From NCBI GenBank assembly GCA_030435675.1, contig CM059625.1, positions 17,980,001-18,044,000 on the forward strand: 64,000 bases of DNA, given 5' to 3'. A program made the position numbers and the translations under genes. The DNA is from Steinernema hermaphroditum. Its lineage: Eukaryota; Nematoda; Chromadorea; Rhabditida; Steinernematidae. The notes beneath the pieces were generated by a model that was not told the DNA's origin, made no database searches, and worked only from the letters and a program-made list of their open reading frames with translations. Below, piece after piece: positions 11,306 to 24,059 of this stretch (within the stretch, counting starts at the first letter, position 1; the number at the start of each line of letters is the position of its first letter).

Positions 11306-12965
11306 TTCCTTTCGCTACAAAGGCTGGGAAAGCCGAACTCAGCCAGCTAGCCGTTTACAGGTGTGCAATGCTCACGACTGATCTGAAAGAAGGGAAGATA
11401 ACCTAAAATTGCACGGGAACATTCAAGACGCCGTCCGTAATCAGCTGTCACTCGATGGGTAACTTTCGTGCAACGGGAACAACACAGCTGCAAATAATAA
11501 CGGCCGCAGCGAAACAAGTGCAAATTTCAGCGCAAAAGCAGAGGAAAACACTGCTGCCCAGCGCCGATCGAACGGGAGCCGACCTCTCAGCTGAAAATGG
11601 CCACACGGGCGCTCTTTAATAATGGCACGCACACGACAACGAGAACGTTGAGACCGCGGAGACCATCAAACGCGTCAGCAGCTGTCCTCTTTCTGCACTG
11701 CGCCGAAGTGCACAAATGAAACGGGGCGGCCACGAACAACAGACAGAGAAGACGAGGCGATGTTTGGTCGTCCGGAGAGAAAATCACGCCACCACGTGGG
11801 TGCCTGGCGATTCCACTCAGCAGAACAACATTCGACATGTGATCAGGCGCGCACCATTTGCCCAGTGCACTAAGAAAAGGAAACAAAGATATCCAGTGGT
11901 TATCGATGAAACACTAGCCAGGAAACACCAAGCCATATTTCGTTATCTAGCGTTCCATATTTTGATCTAAAGTTCTTTCCTGCTTATCAAACTTATCACA
12001 AGCGGTCGGTGATATTAAAAGTCGATAACAGTGATTATTCATTGCGATTATTAAACATCGTATTCTATATCGTCTACGAATTGAACTCAAAGTATGCGAA
12101 ATAAAACTTGATCCTCATCTTTGACAAGATTATAGACTATCCCCATTCGTATGCCATCCACTCAGTTCGTAGTTCGCTGACTGTTTTGGCTCAACCTACC
12201 CAACACGGAAAAATGCAATAGGAAAATTCCTGTATCTCTCGGACGAATGAACAAGACCTTCTGTTCTCGCAAAACTGTCGATTATATATATGTACGACAC
12301 AAGTAAACTTTACGAAACTTTGTAAACTTTCTGCACCTGAAGGGAAATAAGATCTAGCATCAGTTCGGGCGCTCTTCGCAAACATGCATACAAAAGCAAT
12401 CGTCGTCACTCCTGATAGAGAGAACTGGAAAATGATATGCTTTAAATAGGCAACAAATTAACAGCTTGATGAGTCCGTGACATTAACTAATCCTGTTTAT
12501 TAGAATTAAAACCATTACAAGGCGCGCATAAATACGTAAATATATGTAAATATGTCTAGAAATGTGTGAAAATTTCTGCGCCGGAAATTTACCGACGACC
12601 CTTGTATTAATGTTGCTCACATCGGATGGTTTTTGGCCTTTTCTTTGACCGGGCGCTGCCGGTATCAGTATCTGAGTCAAGTCATGATCACGGGTGAAAT
12701 TAGCTCTCTTATGTGTTCGGGAGTTAGGGTGTCAGCCAGCGATACGGTTTCGTCTTTTTAATGACCGCTTCAATTTTGCAATCACAAACACACCGGTTAG
12801 ATCGTTTTGTTGTTCTTACAGCTATGTGAGATCATCTTTCTTTCATCAATGTTTGCTTTGACGACTGTCGGGCCTCTCAAAGACCGCACTCGGGTCACCT
12901 CCTCCCTGACTGACCATTGCTTAAAACGTTCGGCCACTCCCTGCGAAATATCACAGGAGAATACG
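11306..12965. other. Intergenic, shared upstream region
   Basis: About 1.7 kb between the divergent phospholipase and small cysteine-rich genes. The phospholipase side (11400-11900) is GC-richer, with overlapping open frames on both strands that have no family resemblance; this fits promoter/5'UTR DNA. The rest is AT-rich and featureless. Confidence 0.45.
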
Positions 12966-13406
12966 ATGAGCGTTCTCCTTGTTCGCTCGTTTATTTGCGT
13001 CGCAGTGTGTTTCACTTTCTTTGAACTCTTTACTGCCGGTAGGGACTTCCCAGAATCGGACGCTGTTGGCCCCTGCATTCTTGGCCGTTGTCAGCCGAAC
13101 CACATTTGTCACAACCATCAATGCTTTCCAAAGCTTCGAGAGCAGAATGCTGTCGTAGGAAACTGTGTTAATGGTCTTTGTCCCTATGGCTACAAGTGCA
13201 GTGACACAGGATGCGTTAAAGGTAAGTTCTGCGAAACGCTCTCTATCCTATTTTCTGTATGCTTATCCCCTATTATTTCTTTGACTGTTTTTGAGCGCTA
13301 TTTTCCAGGCGTCAGTGAGCCGAAAAAAGCGATCGGACCATGCATCAACAATATGTGTCCTAACGGATTCACGTGCAACGAGTCTGACTACCAATGCTAT
13401 CCTTAA
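12966..13406 (+). CDS. Small secreted protein with repeated CxxGxCPxGYxC (CC-type) modules
   Basis: Exons 12966-13221 and 13309-13406 encode 117 aa. A signal peptide starts MSVLLVRSFICVAVCFTFFE. Three six-cysteine-like modules follow: GPCILGRCQPNHICHNHQCF, GNCVNGLCPYGYKCSDTGCV and GPCINNMCPNGFTCNESDYQ. This spacing is the short disulfide module common in nematode secreted and cuticle-associated proteins. The donor is AAAG|GTAAGT and the acceptor TTTTCCAG, joining in phase 1. AATAAA at 13445-13450 lies 39 bp past the stop. A second possible last exon (next entry) encodes a different cysteine domain. Confidence 0.8.
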   Translation: MSVLLVRSFICVAVCFTFFELFTAGRDFPESDAVGPCILGRCQPNHICHNHQCFPKLREQNAVVGNCVNGLCPYGYKCSDTGCVKGKFCETLSILFSVCLSPIISLTVFERYFPGVSEPKKAIGPCINNMCPNGFTCNESDYQCYP

Positions 13407-13463
13407 CTTATTCCTTGTGTGCTCATAATAACGTAGCATTGCATAATAAAATGTGCTTTTAAG

Positions 13464-13726
13464 TTAATCGGCAAAGGCGCTCTTCTATCGACTCGTCACC
13501 GCGAGTGAAAGGCCCTCCGATTCGACGTCCCAAGCCAACCGGTTCATCAGCGGCCTCAGTTCGAACAAGAAACGGTGTTGGTGTGTGTCCAGCGAGGAAC
13601 GAGCCACTGAAAGAAAATGGTCAGTTGGTGCTTTGCAATGGAAATACGCCAAAATGTCCACCGCGGTCGTACTGTTATGTAACGGGAGTTGCCGACGCCG
13701 AATACAATTGCTGCAAAACTTGGTGA
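13464..13726 (+). CDS. Alternative last exon: lustrin-type cysteine domain
   Basis: An open frame from acceptor TTTTAAG (AG at 13462-13463) to a TGA at 13726 encodes a basic linker and then [18 protein letters not shown], followed by [11 protein letters not shown] and a final CC. That order (CP..x..PL...C....CPxxYxC......CC) is the lustrin/EB-like cysteine domain of nematode secreted proteins. It has no ATG or signal peptide of its own. It joins in phase with the 13221 donor (phase 1), which would skip the 13309-13406 exon. It is either an alternative 3' end or the remnant of a once longer gene. Confidence 0.5.
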
Positions 13727-16179
13727 CCGGCGGGACTTGACCATAATCGATATTTATTTGAATAGTGTCGTTTACCATATATATACGCATATGTTTATCA
13801 GAAGATAGTCATAAAAATAGCGGAACAGGTCAAAAGGGGAATATCAAACATGCACATCATGAACATCAAACAAAACGCGCCGATTTCACCCTCGAGTGAA
13901 ACGGAAGTCTTTGACGGTGGGAAAAGATGGTGAAAAATTTATCAATTCTTTCATCATAAGTAGAAGTATGTTACATCGTGGTCCAATAAAGGGTATGTAG
14001 ACAAAAGCCCAGACAGTCATTTTCGAGGACATTCCACATTCAACACGTTACTGAGAATATATAAATAAATAAACCAGCTGTTCTTGGCTACCTCTTTCAA
14101 GGCGCAAATCCGGCTAAGCAAGCAGAAGTGCACGTTCGAATTCGTCGACCCGACCATGGTTATTTTTACTAGTTTAGAAATCTTCAATTACTGTGCTGAA
14201 TCAATATGCTCGACTCCTGAATATCCCCCTGTCGAAAGCCAGCCCATTCCTTTGACGTCTACTAGATCCTAAGGGTTGCTCTAAAAAAGCTAATCAGCAG
14301 GGATTAGCACCGGTTCGTACTGACGTTGCGAAGGCTGCTTACTCCAACGGCAAAAATAGATGACGATTGCGTGCTAAAAACATGAACATTTGGCTTCTGC
14401 CTAGTGATTTTGCGAGTCGCAGTCGAACGAGCGAGAGAAAAAAGGAATGAGCAAGATACCAAATTTGTCCAATTCCAGTCCGATCAGTAAGGTTAAAGAA
14501 AAGATTGTTCATACGAGGCAGTTCTTAATATGATTGCACGATGTGTTTCCTGCATACTTTTAGTGACCACTAGAACACTTCATTAAATTGTGTCCGGCTT
14601 CTCTTTGTGAATGGAATCACTTTCTCGTGGAATACTGTTTCGCACTCGGTTCGTTGTTTCTCGGAGACTTGTATTATTTGCGTCCCTTTCGAGAAATTGT
14701 ACATTCTAGTCTGCAGAGTGTTTCGGGAACGCTTATGACTTTATGAATGACATTTGCTTTGCAAGAAATCCGTGAGCAGTGTACCTTTGACTGCACCATT
14801 AATCTCTTGTTGCCGTCAAACCTGTTTCAAAGTACAAACGGAAATTGACCTATGCACGAGGACTTACTGATACGCAGTATCGAAGTCTTAATAAGTACAC
14901 TGTTATATTCGAAAGTGGGTTAGTAGGAAATTGCTGCACTATAAAATATTTTGTGGTTCCTAGTAGTTCTTTGCTGGAAACAATTTTGATAACATATTCC
15001 TGAATGACTTAACATGCCACCTAACCAAGCTGTGTTTGTATCGATAGCTCTATTCAACTGTAAAGTTCTAAACTCCACTGGAGTGCTGCGGCCAACCTCC
15101 TTCCCTACTATGAATGATTCCCTCAACACGTTTCTTCAACGTTTTGCCAAACTGTAATCTGATGTGTGCCGATCTCTTTTTGAATTGCACTGAGATTTAT
15201 TTCTCTTCTCTTGTTACCGATTTTTTACATTGTTATTTACGATTTGTTGAAGTCGGCAATAAATAGAAGTGTATCACAATCCTATGAGAGACTTAGTTGT
15301 CGTACAACAGTTGACATAAGTTAATTTGCTTAGTTTCTGAGCGAGAATGGCGTCCTCTTCCCATTGGGAATAAGAATTTGTTTTGTTCTTCTTCGTCGAG
15401 AAGTCGTTCACAGTCGTCTGACTAAGTGAACATCTTCTGTTTTTTTTTGGTTTCATCAATCGAAACTTCAGCTTTACAATGGGGGAGAATTGGGTACAGA
15501 GGAGAATTTGTAACAAGGAGATAAGGAGGAAGGAACACGTAGTTTGGCGCTTACAAAAAAAGAGCAAGAGACTTGTAGATCAACGATTTGCACACAAATG
15601 CTCACTGCACAAAAGATTTACCACTTTCAATTACATTCAACGGGAAAGAGAACAATTCGAAGACAATTATGCTGAACATTTATTATTAACATGAGGAGGA
15701 AAGTTGTGAAAGAAGACGGTTGCGAATGAGTGAGTGGGTGGGAGAATACAGGGCAAAAGTGAAAGAGTTCGAGGAATGGAGTGTGTGGGGAAGGCGTTGT
15801 TCCGTGAACAGATGCCATTCGATCACAGATGATAGAAAGAAAAAGGAAAACAAAAACCACTTTTTACAGATACCAGAACAGAGAAGAAATAAATTACTGG
15901 TGTTGATTACCCTGAAAAATACTTATCAACTATCGCATGAGTTTTTCTCCGGCAAATATTGAACATTTTAATCAATTGTACGTTTTTGCCACACGCCTTT
16001 TCGTAATGAATTCCTAAGGAAAGTAACTTGACTAATTGTTGTTAAAAGTCAAGTGGCTCTTTAATACTAATTTGTGTGTGAAATTGTGTTGTAATTTTTG
16101 TGGTGATGTCGTTAGTTGATGTACCAGTTCAACAAGCTGCATTCCTTAAAAACAAATGCGATGTATATGGCTTTTTTGC
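13727..16179. other. Intergenic / 3' region of pct-1
   Basis: About 2.4 kb of AT-rich DNA. The only candidate coding piece is 15471-15422 on the minus strand, a possible last exon of pct-1. A minus-strand AATAAA near 15190-15200 could end that transcript. Short open frames at 14920-15129 and 15479-15694 show no recognised similarity. Confidence 0.4.
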
Positions 16180-19100
16180 TTATGTAAGGGGACCAAGAAA
16201 CTCACCGTCCTTCAAACGAAATTTCCTATACCGATCTTCGGAATGCTTTGGCCTAGACTCGTTCACCAGCAGAACACCCGGAACACTCAAGATTGACTCC
16301 TGATCTGGAAGCTCGTAGACTGCGCGCGGAAGCGAATTCCGCAAAAAGCGCTGATTCATAGCATCGCGCGCGGAAATGCGCATTTCTCCTTCATACTGCA
16401 ATTACGCATCGATTGCCCTGAGAATTTCGTTTCTCTTCCACTCACCTGAAGAAGGGAATATAGGAGGTCGATACCAGCTGGATCCAAGCGTGGTGCCAGC
16501 TTTTCTAAAGGTTCTGGTGTGTACTCGCCAAAATTATATGTGTGATAATCGGGCGAATTAAAGAGGCTCGGATGCGTAGCAGCCGTCGGCGTTCCTAACC
16601 GCCGGAAGATCAAATCAAGCTGCTGGTCCGTAGTGGAGCCTGGGAATAGAGCTTGTTGTGCAGCCATTTCATAGAGGATGCAGCCGACCCCCCACATGTC
16701 GATGTGTGTTGAGTAGTTCGTCGAACCAAGAAGCACATCTGGCGGTCGATACCACAGAGTGACCACCTCGTTTGAATACGTCTTCGTTGGCACCGATTTC
16801 GCGCGTGCCAGGCCAAAATCAGCCAACTTCAACTCGCCTCTGCTGGTGATCAGCAAATTCTGTGGTTTTAAGTCGCGATGTAGCACCCGTCTTTGGTGAC
16901 AGTAGGTGAGGCCTCGGAGCAGTTGGAAAAGAAAGAGCTAAAAAATAAGCATAAGAGCATAAAACAAGGGCATGATAATTATTTAAACAGATCTGTGTGA
17001 TTTTAAATTTAAGTGAAAATAACCAATTGAAAATAACAAATAACGTGAAAATAAGACGACATGCTACTTATCGTGGCTATTGAACCGTACAAATTGTCCG
17101 AATTTAACAATTTGCTTGTTTTCATGGGGTAGCTTTGTCTAATTCAAGGTGTGCCCAGCGTGCGAAACTGAATGACAACAAAGGACTTTCTATAGAAAAC
17201 TTGTTTTCTTGGAAAGCTGGCATTGTTTCAATATAACTGTTTTCGCTTTCGCCATTTACGTCATTGGTACACTTTTTTATTTTTATGCAGCTTGGGTTCT
17301 CTCTTTGGAATACTGCAGTAAAGTCGTAGATTCGCCCTGCAACACGAGATTGACTTATACTTTTGTGCACAATTCTCAATGTAGAAGTCTGTTGGATGCG
17401 AAATTCAATACTGTAAACAAGATTTAATTTATATTTTACATCGCAGCAGCCAATTCGTACTTTTGCAGTCGGTTATGTGATCTGGAATATGGAACAAACA
17501 CCTTCACTCTAACGGCGCTTGTTTACAGTCATGCCGCCGCTACAAAACTGAACACTTATCATGTGCGAAAATATCGAAACGACACTAGATCGGGTAAACG
17601 TATTGAGCGGGCCCAAACGCTCGAAACGATAATTAATTTATCGACATCATGTGCGCTGTCTCATCTCATATTTTAAACACAAACAAACGAACCTTGACGT
17701 TCCGCATGTCAAGCGGGCCGCTAACATCGTCCATGTATTGCCGCAAATCACGTTCGACATATTCGAAAACGAGAGTTAGAAGCCGGTCGGTGTGAATAAT
17801 GTCATGGAGGGTAACAACATTTGCATGCCTCAAGTGCCTCAAAAGTGAGATCTCTCTGATTGCTGTACACGGTGCGCCTTCCTCTTGCTCGAGACGAATT
17901 TCCTGAAAGAAAGCAATAGCATTTATTGATTTTGAGCACCTGCAAACAGCGAAAAACACAGAGTTTTGGTCATTGCTTATTACCTTTAGTGCAACAAATT
18001 TCTTGGTAAGCAGCGAGATTCCCATGAATACTGTGGCGTACGTTCCCTCTCCAAGTTTTTGCAACTTATCGTAGGTCTCAAGTTTCCCGAACCCGATCTC
18101 GCTCTAAAATGATTGGGTCAATTGAGACGCAAGTGTTCATTTGCATAATCTCAATGCCTTACCAATGAGGCTCGACGGTTCTTCCGCGTCAGTGGCTGGT
18201 CAAGTGTAGGAGTGCGATTGAGTTTCTCGATAACACTGTTCGGAAGACGGAGGTCGGCCGGAAGCGACAGTCTTTTTTGAATGTCTTGCTGAAAGACAAT
18301 ACCAATGAGAAAACCGTTCATTGCAGCAATTGTGTGAAACGGTGCGGAGGCGACTTTTTGCGAAAATATTGCGTGTGTGAAATTACCTCGCTCCAGCGGC
18401 GATTTGGTTTTTGACGCATTTTCACATTCACAACATAACGATCTGCTTGCCCCGGAGGGCACGAAGTTGCAGACATCTGATCCGATGTACATGGCGATAC
18501 CTCGACGCTTTCACCGTCTGATCCAAGAGCGGTTGTCTCGTGGACGACAGCTGAAATGAAGATATGTCGGTGACATAAACAATCACATCGGAGTGAGGAT
18601 GAGGGAGAGATTAATCTGACATGTAAGTTACGAGCTGAGGTGTATGGTTAGGGTGAAATGTTACTCAAATCCTACATAGTGAAACGGAGGGCCGAATACA
18701 GGTATTATGTGAGTTTGAGTGGCCGTGCAGACGTCGTTTTGAGAGGAACAGTTGGATCCACGAGGCAAACGACTGAGGAAAACTGTTATTGTTGTTGTTG
18801 CGACGAAGAGAGGAGTCGGAACCAGACGACAGTGCGGTAAGCTCAGCCGTTTCATCGCAGAAATCGTGAAACGTTGCAGACTTGGACATATCTCCCGAGA
18901 CAGACATGTTGTATGTCGGAGGCTAGTAGAGGCACCTCCGGAATGAGGGGCACAGGTGTTTTCAGGCGAAATATGCGCTCTGGCCACTATGCGCAAGCAT
19001 CAGCGGCGCTCTGTTGTTGAGATATGGGACTTCGAGGACTAAACAGTGCCTCCTATCCGGCGCGGCCGCAGGGCATGTGACCAGACCGCAGACGATGGGA

Positions 19101-19886
19101 GGAGACGAGACTCATGCTTAGGCGTAACGCGGATAGAGAGCACAGCGGCCTCCAACGATCAATCGACTCTGCTCTCGCCTCTAAGTACAGCGCAGGGAGT
19201 GGCGCTAAGCAAGAGCACCAATGACCCAAAAGGAAGAAGCAGCACCATCATCAGCGTGAGGGCCAGTTCACTAGCGGTTCTATGTGGGTGGCTTGTGGAC
19301 TAAGGCGAGTTGCATACGGATGACACATTGTTGTCGTTGCGCAGCGCGCGCGATTTACAAGTTCTATTCCCTGCTGACCACTAACTTCTTTTGAGATGCG
19401 CTTTTCGCTGAAAATCTATGTTTCCTTACCGGAATTTCGCCCTCGATGTGCTGGAAGAGCGGACTGTGGGTAGTGTTGATGGAAGCGAGATGAATGCCAA
19501 CTTTTCACTCGTGCTGCTCCGTTCTGTCCATGTTTATTCCTCATCACCACGACATGCGGCTCGGATGACAGTGTTATGTCGCTAACACCAGAGACGAGGC
19601 TGATCGACGACGGCATGCCAATCATAGAGTTCCTTGATGGCATATACGGTCCATAGTGAGCATGGTGGTGGAGATGATGGGAGAGATGGTCCGGCTGTTC
19701 TTCGGCAATAATACCGTCGGCGGCCAAACGCTCGGCCAACTGACTCATCGAATCAGACAAACTCCATGTTCTGAACGGTATAGGCTGATGATGGTACAGG
19801 TGGGGTCGATCAGTTGACATCTCTGATAGCGTCTCACTCGAACCGTGCCGAAAAGCGGCGCTTATGCGCCGTTTCAGCTTTTTCAT
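16180..19886 (-). CDS. pct-1: PCTAIRE cyclin-dependent kinase (CDK16/17/18 orthologue)
   Basis: Exons 19886-19430, 18550-18387, 18288-18163, 18103-17984, 17902-17693, 16937-16446 and 16395-16180 give 594 aa. The N-terminus [16 protein letters not shown] is the PCTAIRE-family start. The kinase domain has GEGTYATV (about 267-274), the VALK lysine (289), the name-giving PCTAIRE helix (300-306), HRDLKPQN (D381) and DFG (399). All residues needed for catalysis are present. PCTAIRE kinases act in neurons on vesicle traffic and synapse placement, activated by cyclin Y. The last exon is uncertain. Reading through donor GGTGAGT gives a short tail ending GPLT. Splicing from 16206 to 15471-15422 would instead add a 16-residue acidic/basic tail ending KKKQKMFT, for 602 aa. 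The intron between 17692 and 16938 shows no other gene. Confidence 0.93.
18676..18907 (-). CDS. pct-1: Candidate alternative first exon of pct-1
   Basis: An ATG at 18907 opens a frame beginning [16 protein letters not shown], followed by [16 protein letters not shown] and an Asn run (NNNNN). It can be spliced at ATGTAGG (exon end 18676, phase 1) into the 18550 acceptor, exactly the phase used by the main first exon. An in-frame TAG sits shortly upstream, so translation would start here. Serine-rich, acidic composition differs from the basic main N-terminus. CDK16-18 genes commonly have variable N-termini. RNA evidence is lacking, so it remains a prediction. Confidence 0.5.
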
Positions 19887-22777
19887 CTTTCTGGAAATAC
19901 GACAAATGAGAGAAAGTAACGAGTAAAGCAGTTTGTCCAAAGGTTAAATCGTACGCGTACATTACAGAACTGCAATAGATCGAATAAAAATGGCATCGAA
20001 TGGCAGTGACCGCAAGGAGCTAGAAATGTACGGCATAAAACCGATGTAGCTCTGCGGAAATATATTACGGTTATCAATGAAATTCGGAATTCGATCGTAA
20101 ATCGTAAGAATACGCCAAGGTTGCACTATGTTGTACGGCTTTGGAGGTGAAAGAGAATTCGACGCACAAATGTGGACGCAACAAAGAACCACGCAAAGCA
20201 AGCCAAGTTAACTAGAAGAGGGAGAAAAGGTGAATATTTTGTTCAGTGGTGGGAAAGCAAGAACGCGAACATTAATTTTTTCTGGTAACGGTGCGCACTG
20301 AAATCGATCCAATCGAACTATCGGTTGATTGAGCGCATCAGAACAGCAGAAGGGCGGTCTACAGTGACCAACGGCTGAAAGGGACGGAGAATACAGAAGG
20401 CGTCATAGGAGATGGGCAGATTAGGTCTTGTTGATGTGATATCATTATTACTCGAAGAGACAGCCGATCGCAGCTGCGCAGTTTGGCGGGGTTGGCGCAA
20501 CGTAGGTTCTCGTTAGTTTCTGTCGATGATAACGATGAAGATCACGATATTGGTTCTACTGCGCGTACGAGAAGATTGTGAATTCTTTTTTCGTCGTGGT
20601 AGGGGGTACCGAACGAACGAGCTGAGCGCCCGGCGCTCCGATCATTGCTGTCACCGTCACGCTGTCGTCGTCGTTGGTTGTCGCTCACCGCTGGACCTCT
20701 CCCGCTCAGCATCACCGCATCTCGGCCGCGCTATACAAAAGGCACTCAACACAACACCAACTCACAGCACTATGCACTCAGTCGCTGTCGTTGCTGATCG
20801 CGTCGTCGTCACTATGGCCTTCTCCGCTGTGTGACATTGTTGCATTCCGCATTATTTCAGTCCGACAGTTTCAAAATCAACCACTGTTCGCCAGCGAACT
20901 CTCCCATATGTGAGTCACTGCTGATCGGCCCCGGTTGCATTCTTACCACCCTCCGAAAATCGAAATTGGACCAGATTGCTCATCAGTCACTGAGTATTGT
21001 GAATTTTCGATCACATTCTGTTATTTTTTAAGAGTACCGCGCATTCTCTTGTAATTTTCGTGTAGCATTCATCTCAAATCATTTAAAAATAACGTTTTAA
21101 TGTAGCCAGGTAAGAAATCGTATCACAGAAGACAAATACAATTATTCAGCGAGGTGAGCGCCAACTGATGAACAACAACAAACTTAGCAAAACTGAACTT
21201 GACGTTAACGTCAAGAAGAAAATCTATTAGTTTAGCGAAATTAATTATAGGGCAACATGCTAGCAGTACTTCATGGAAAAAGGTCTGAAGATCCGTCCAC
21301 TGGAATGAAGACGAGCAACAGACAACGCAATGCTTGATAAACAAATGTTTCGCAAACAACATCGGCTGATTAGTGGTGATAAATGGTTTAGTGCAGAAAT
21401 GGCGAAAAAAGCTTTGACGTCGGAATGTGTTCGACGGCAGTGTATCAGCTGTTAACTCCGTGCAAAATCAGGAACCTTACTGTGTAATGAATGATTGAAT
21501 AGGAATCAAGTTATTTGTTGTGATTATCTATTGATAAAAACAGTGCTTAGTGAGTTTATGGGCCAGGCTCGTGGCCAGGGAAATGGTCTAATTGTGCTCG
21601 TGTGAAACGCTGGCATCTTTTAAGAAGGTTGATGTTGATTTATACTACGATTGAAAAGTGTGGCTGGTAGTGTGTTTCAGTAAATGCTACAAATCAAATG
21701 CCGCTTCTTGCCGTGTCATATATCTTTACAGAGACTGTTTCGACACGAACAATTTCAGTAGTACAGTATTAGTGCTGTCAGTGGTGTTCTTACAGGATCT
21801 GCACTGGTTGCGCTCTTTTCAAACAGCAAAGCGATCTGCGTGACATCAAAATTACGCCAGCGCCGTGCCAGTATTATGAAAATGTACCTTGCACCTTGCA
21901 TCGTTTATTTGTTGTATTCTTTCTAGATGAATGAAAAATGCAAGGAAGGTGGTTCCACTGTTTCAGCCAACTACCGCAGTGCTGGAACAATTATCTACAA
22001 ACAAATATAGGGCATGAAAAACGTTACGTAAGCGAAGACCCTCTTTTGGAATACAAATTTTCATCTGGTCGCTACGCGTTCTGGCTGTTTTGTCATACTC
22101 ATTACTCAAGCGGTAGCGCTCAGCTGAAAACCATGTAGGCGGGGCGGGTTTAGCGGTTTAGGTATTTTAACAAAACACCTAATTGCGATCTCTGCCTATC
22201 TATCCCATAGACTAAATACGTTCACAGAGCTCTTCGAACCCAATGGTATTATTTTGTGTTTTCTTTCTGCATAAACTACGCGTTTCTTACAGCGCTATCA
22301 CACAGGTTTGGATAGTACTTGACAAGCTGATTTAGTACACCTAGCATTGCAAAGAACTACTGCATTTTCACTCATTGGTTTCTCGTTGCACGATCGAAAG
22401 AAATTTTCGCAGGTTCGGTGTAGTTCAACTGCGAAAGTTGTTTACTTCGCACGTCCATGTATTGATTAGTCCTTCCCGAAGCATCGAGTTTTTGTTATCC
22501 TCCTGCGCGTTAGTATGTGATTTCACATTTTGTGTCCTAATCGTATTCTTTTTTTTGGCGACCTAGTGCTCCGGACAACGAGTTTTTCGTTTTCGTCTTT
22601 GTTTTTCGTCTTACTGTACATTATGGACGTTTTTCACATATCAGTTGAAGCCAGTTCAGCGATAATCACATATTCTTTTGCGCATTGATTAGTGACTTGA
22701 TATATTAGTGATTATCTCGAATTGATTTTAAATTGTACCGCACCATAACATCGCAACTAACTTACTATTTCCTACAG
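19887..22777. other. Intergenic, upstream of pct-1 and of the FBXO7-like gene
   Basis: About 2.9 kb between two divergent genes. The stretch 20300-20830 is GC-richer, with many CGT/CGTC repeats and overlapping frames on both strands, typical of a promoter or 5'UTR. A TTTCCAG acceptor just before the pct-1 ATG suggests either a further 5' exon here or trans-splicing. The remainder is AT-rich and featureless. Confidence 0.45.
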
Positions 22778-24059
22778 ATGTTTTCCGCATTTATCGAAGA
22801 CGTAGCGCGCGTCATCTTGCTTGATCTTCCCAGCTGTGGCGTTAAGAATTTGGTAAGTAATTATTTTTCTTTTGGACCGTTTATTTTTGTATTATTTAGC
22901 CACAACAATGGAAATACGAGACTGAGAACGTCATATATGTGTTGAGCTTTAAAAAACGTATGAACGGAAAAGACGTTTTAGTCCGCCTCATCATGTCATC
23001 TCTGAAGAACCCACTTGACAATGATGAACCATTTGGCGTAGTTGTGAACGGTTTCATTGCTGATAGCAAAGAAGAAATGTGGACTGCGAAAGCCACTATG
23101 AGTTTGCTCAAGAACGTTAGTTTGGGAGCGATTACTTCGGAACGCTCTTTTCAGAACTTTTATGAAACGCTGTTTTTGGGTATGTTTATACTTTAATTAT
23201 AGGTAATCTTAGAACGGGCTCTAAGCATTTAAGCGTTTTTAAGTTTAAATCCATATAAAAAAAAGATTAACAACTATGTCCTTTAGAGGAAGCTGCACCC
23301 ATCGAAAAGGTGTTGAATATATCGGTTATCGGGGAAAGGGTTCTTAACCACCTTTCCGCCCGAGACATTCTGTCATTGGCATCGGCTAGTAAGCGTATGC
23401 GTCACAGCGTTGGACAGCCATCTTACGATGCTCTTGTTTGGAAGCACAAGCTCCAGGAAATGTTCGGAAGTTCGTTAAAATTGTCAGCAAAGCAGGGGCA
23501 CGCGTAGTGTATTTCAGAGGGCGCCGTAGACGAAGCACAAAGAACGAATGTTTCCTACTACAGGGTTTACCGAAATCGCATGGAGGAAAAAAAGCGGCAA
23601 GCTCGACATCAGGCTGAACTGCGCGCAAACGCCTTCCGAGAAGCTGAGAGAGCTTTGAATGACGATCGTATTCTTTACGACCCTCGCCGTCGACCATTTG
23701 GACCTTTTGGAGGTCCTGGAGGACCGTTATATCCAGACCCAATTTGGATTGGAGAGGAGCATCGTTCGAGGATTCCTCCAAGCCATCGCCCCACAATGTT
23801 CGATCAAGCTGCTGGCCCGCTTGGAGCACGCCAGAATGTCGCTGGACTAGGCGAGCCATCAATCGGTCCAAATCGCCTAATTGGCGACGGATACAGAAGG
23901 CAGCCCGATTTCGATGCAAACGACATGGAATCTGTGGGAATTCCTGATGATCTGCGATACCGTAATCGAGTGGATCCTCGCCGCGGAGGCGGTTTCGACG
24001 GAGGATTTGGGGGTGGATTTGGTGGTGGATTTGATGGTGGCTTTGGCGGTTTTGTTTAA
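22778..24059 (+). CDS. FBXO7: FBXO7-like F-box protein (FP domain, F-box, Gly/Arg-rich tail)
   Basis: Exons 22778-22852, 22900-23179, 23287-23469 and 23518-24059 total 1080 nt, 359 aa. The ATG follows TTTCCTACAG directly, a likely trans-splice site. Residues 1-120 resemble the FP (Fbxo7/PI31) dimerisation domain. An F-box follows at about 125-170 (NHLSARDILSLASASKRMRH, then VWKHKLQEMFG), then a basic helix (VYRNRMEEKKRQARHQ). A Pro/Gly-rich tail (RRRPFGPFGGPGGP) ends in RRGGGFDGG repeats, like the RGG-type end of FBXO7 and PI31. FBXO7 is an SCF substrate receptor and proteasome-associated factor. The N-terminal ubiquitin-like domain of human FBXO7 is absent. The third intron (GTTCGTTA...TTTCAG, 48 bp) is needed to keep the frame, since read-through stops at 23507. 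Confidence 0.82.
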
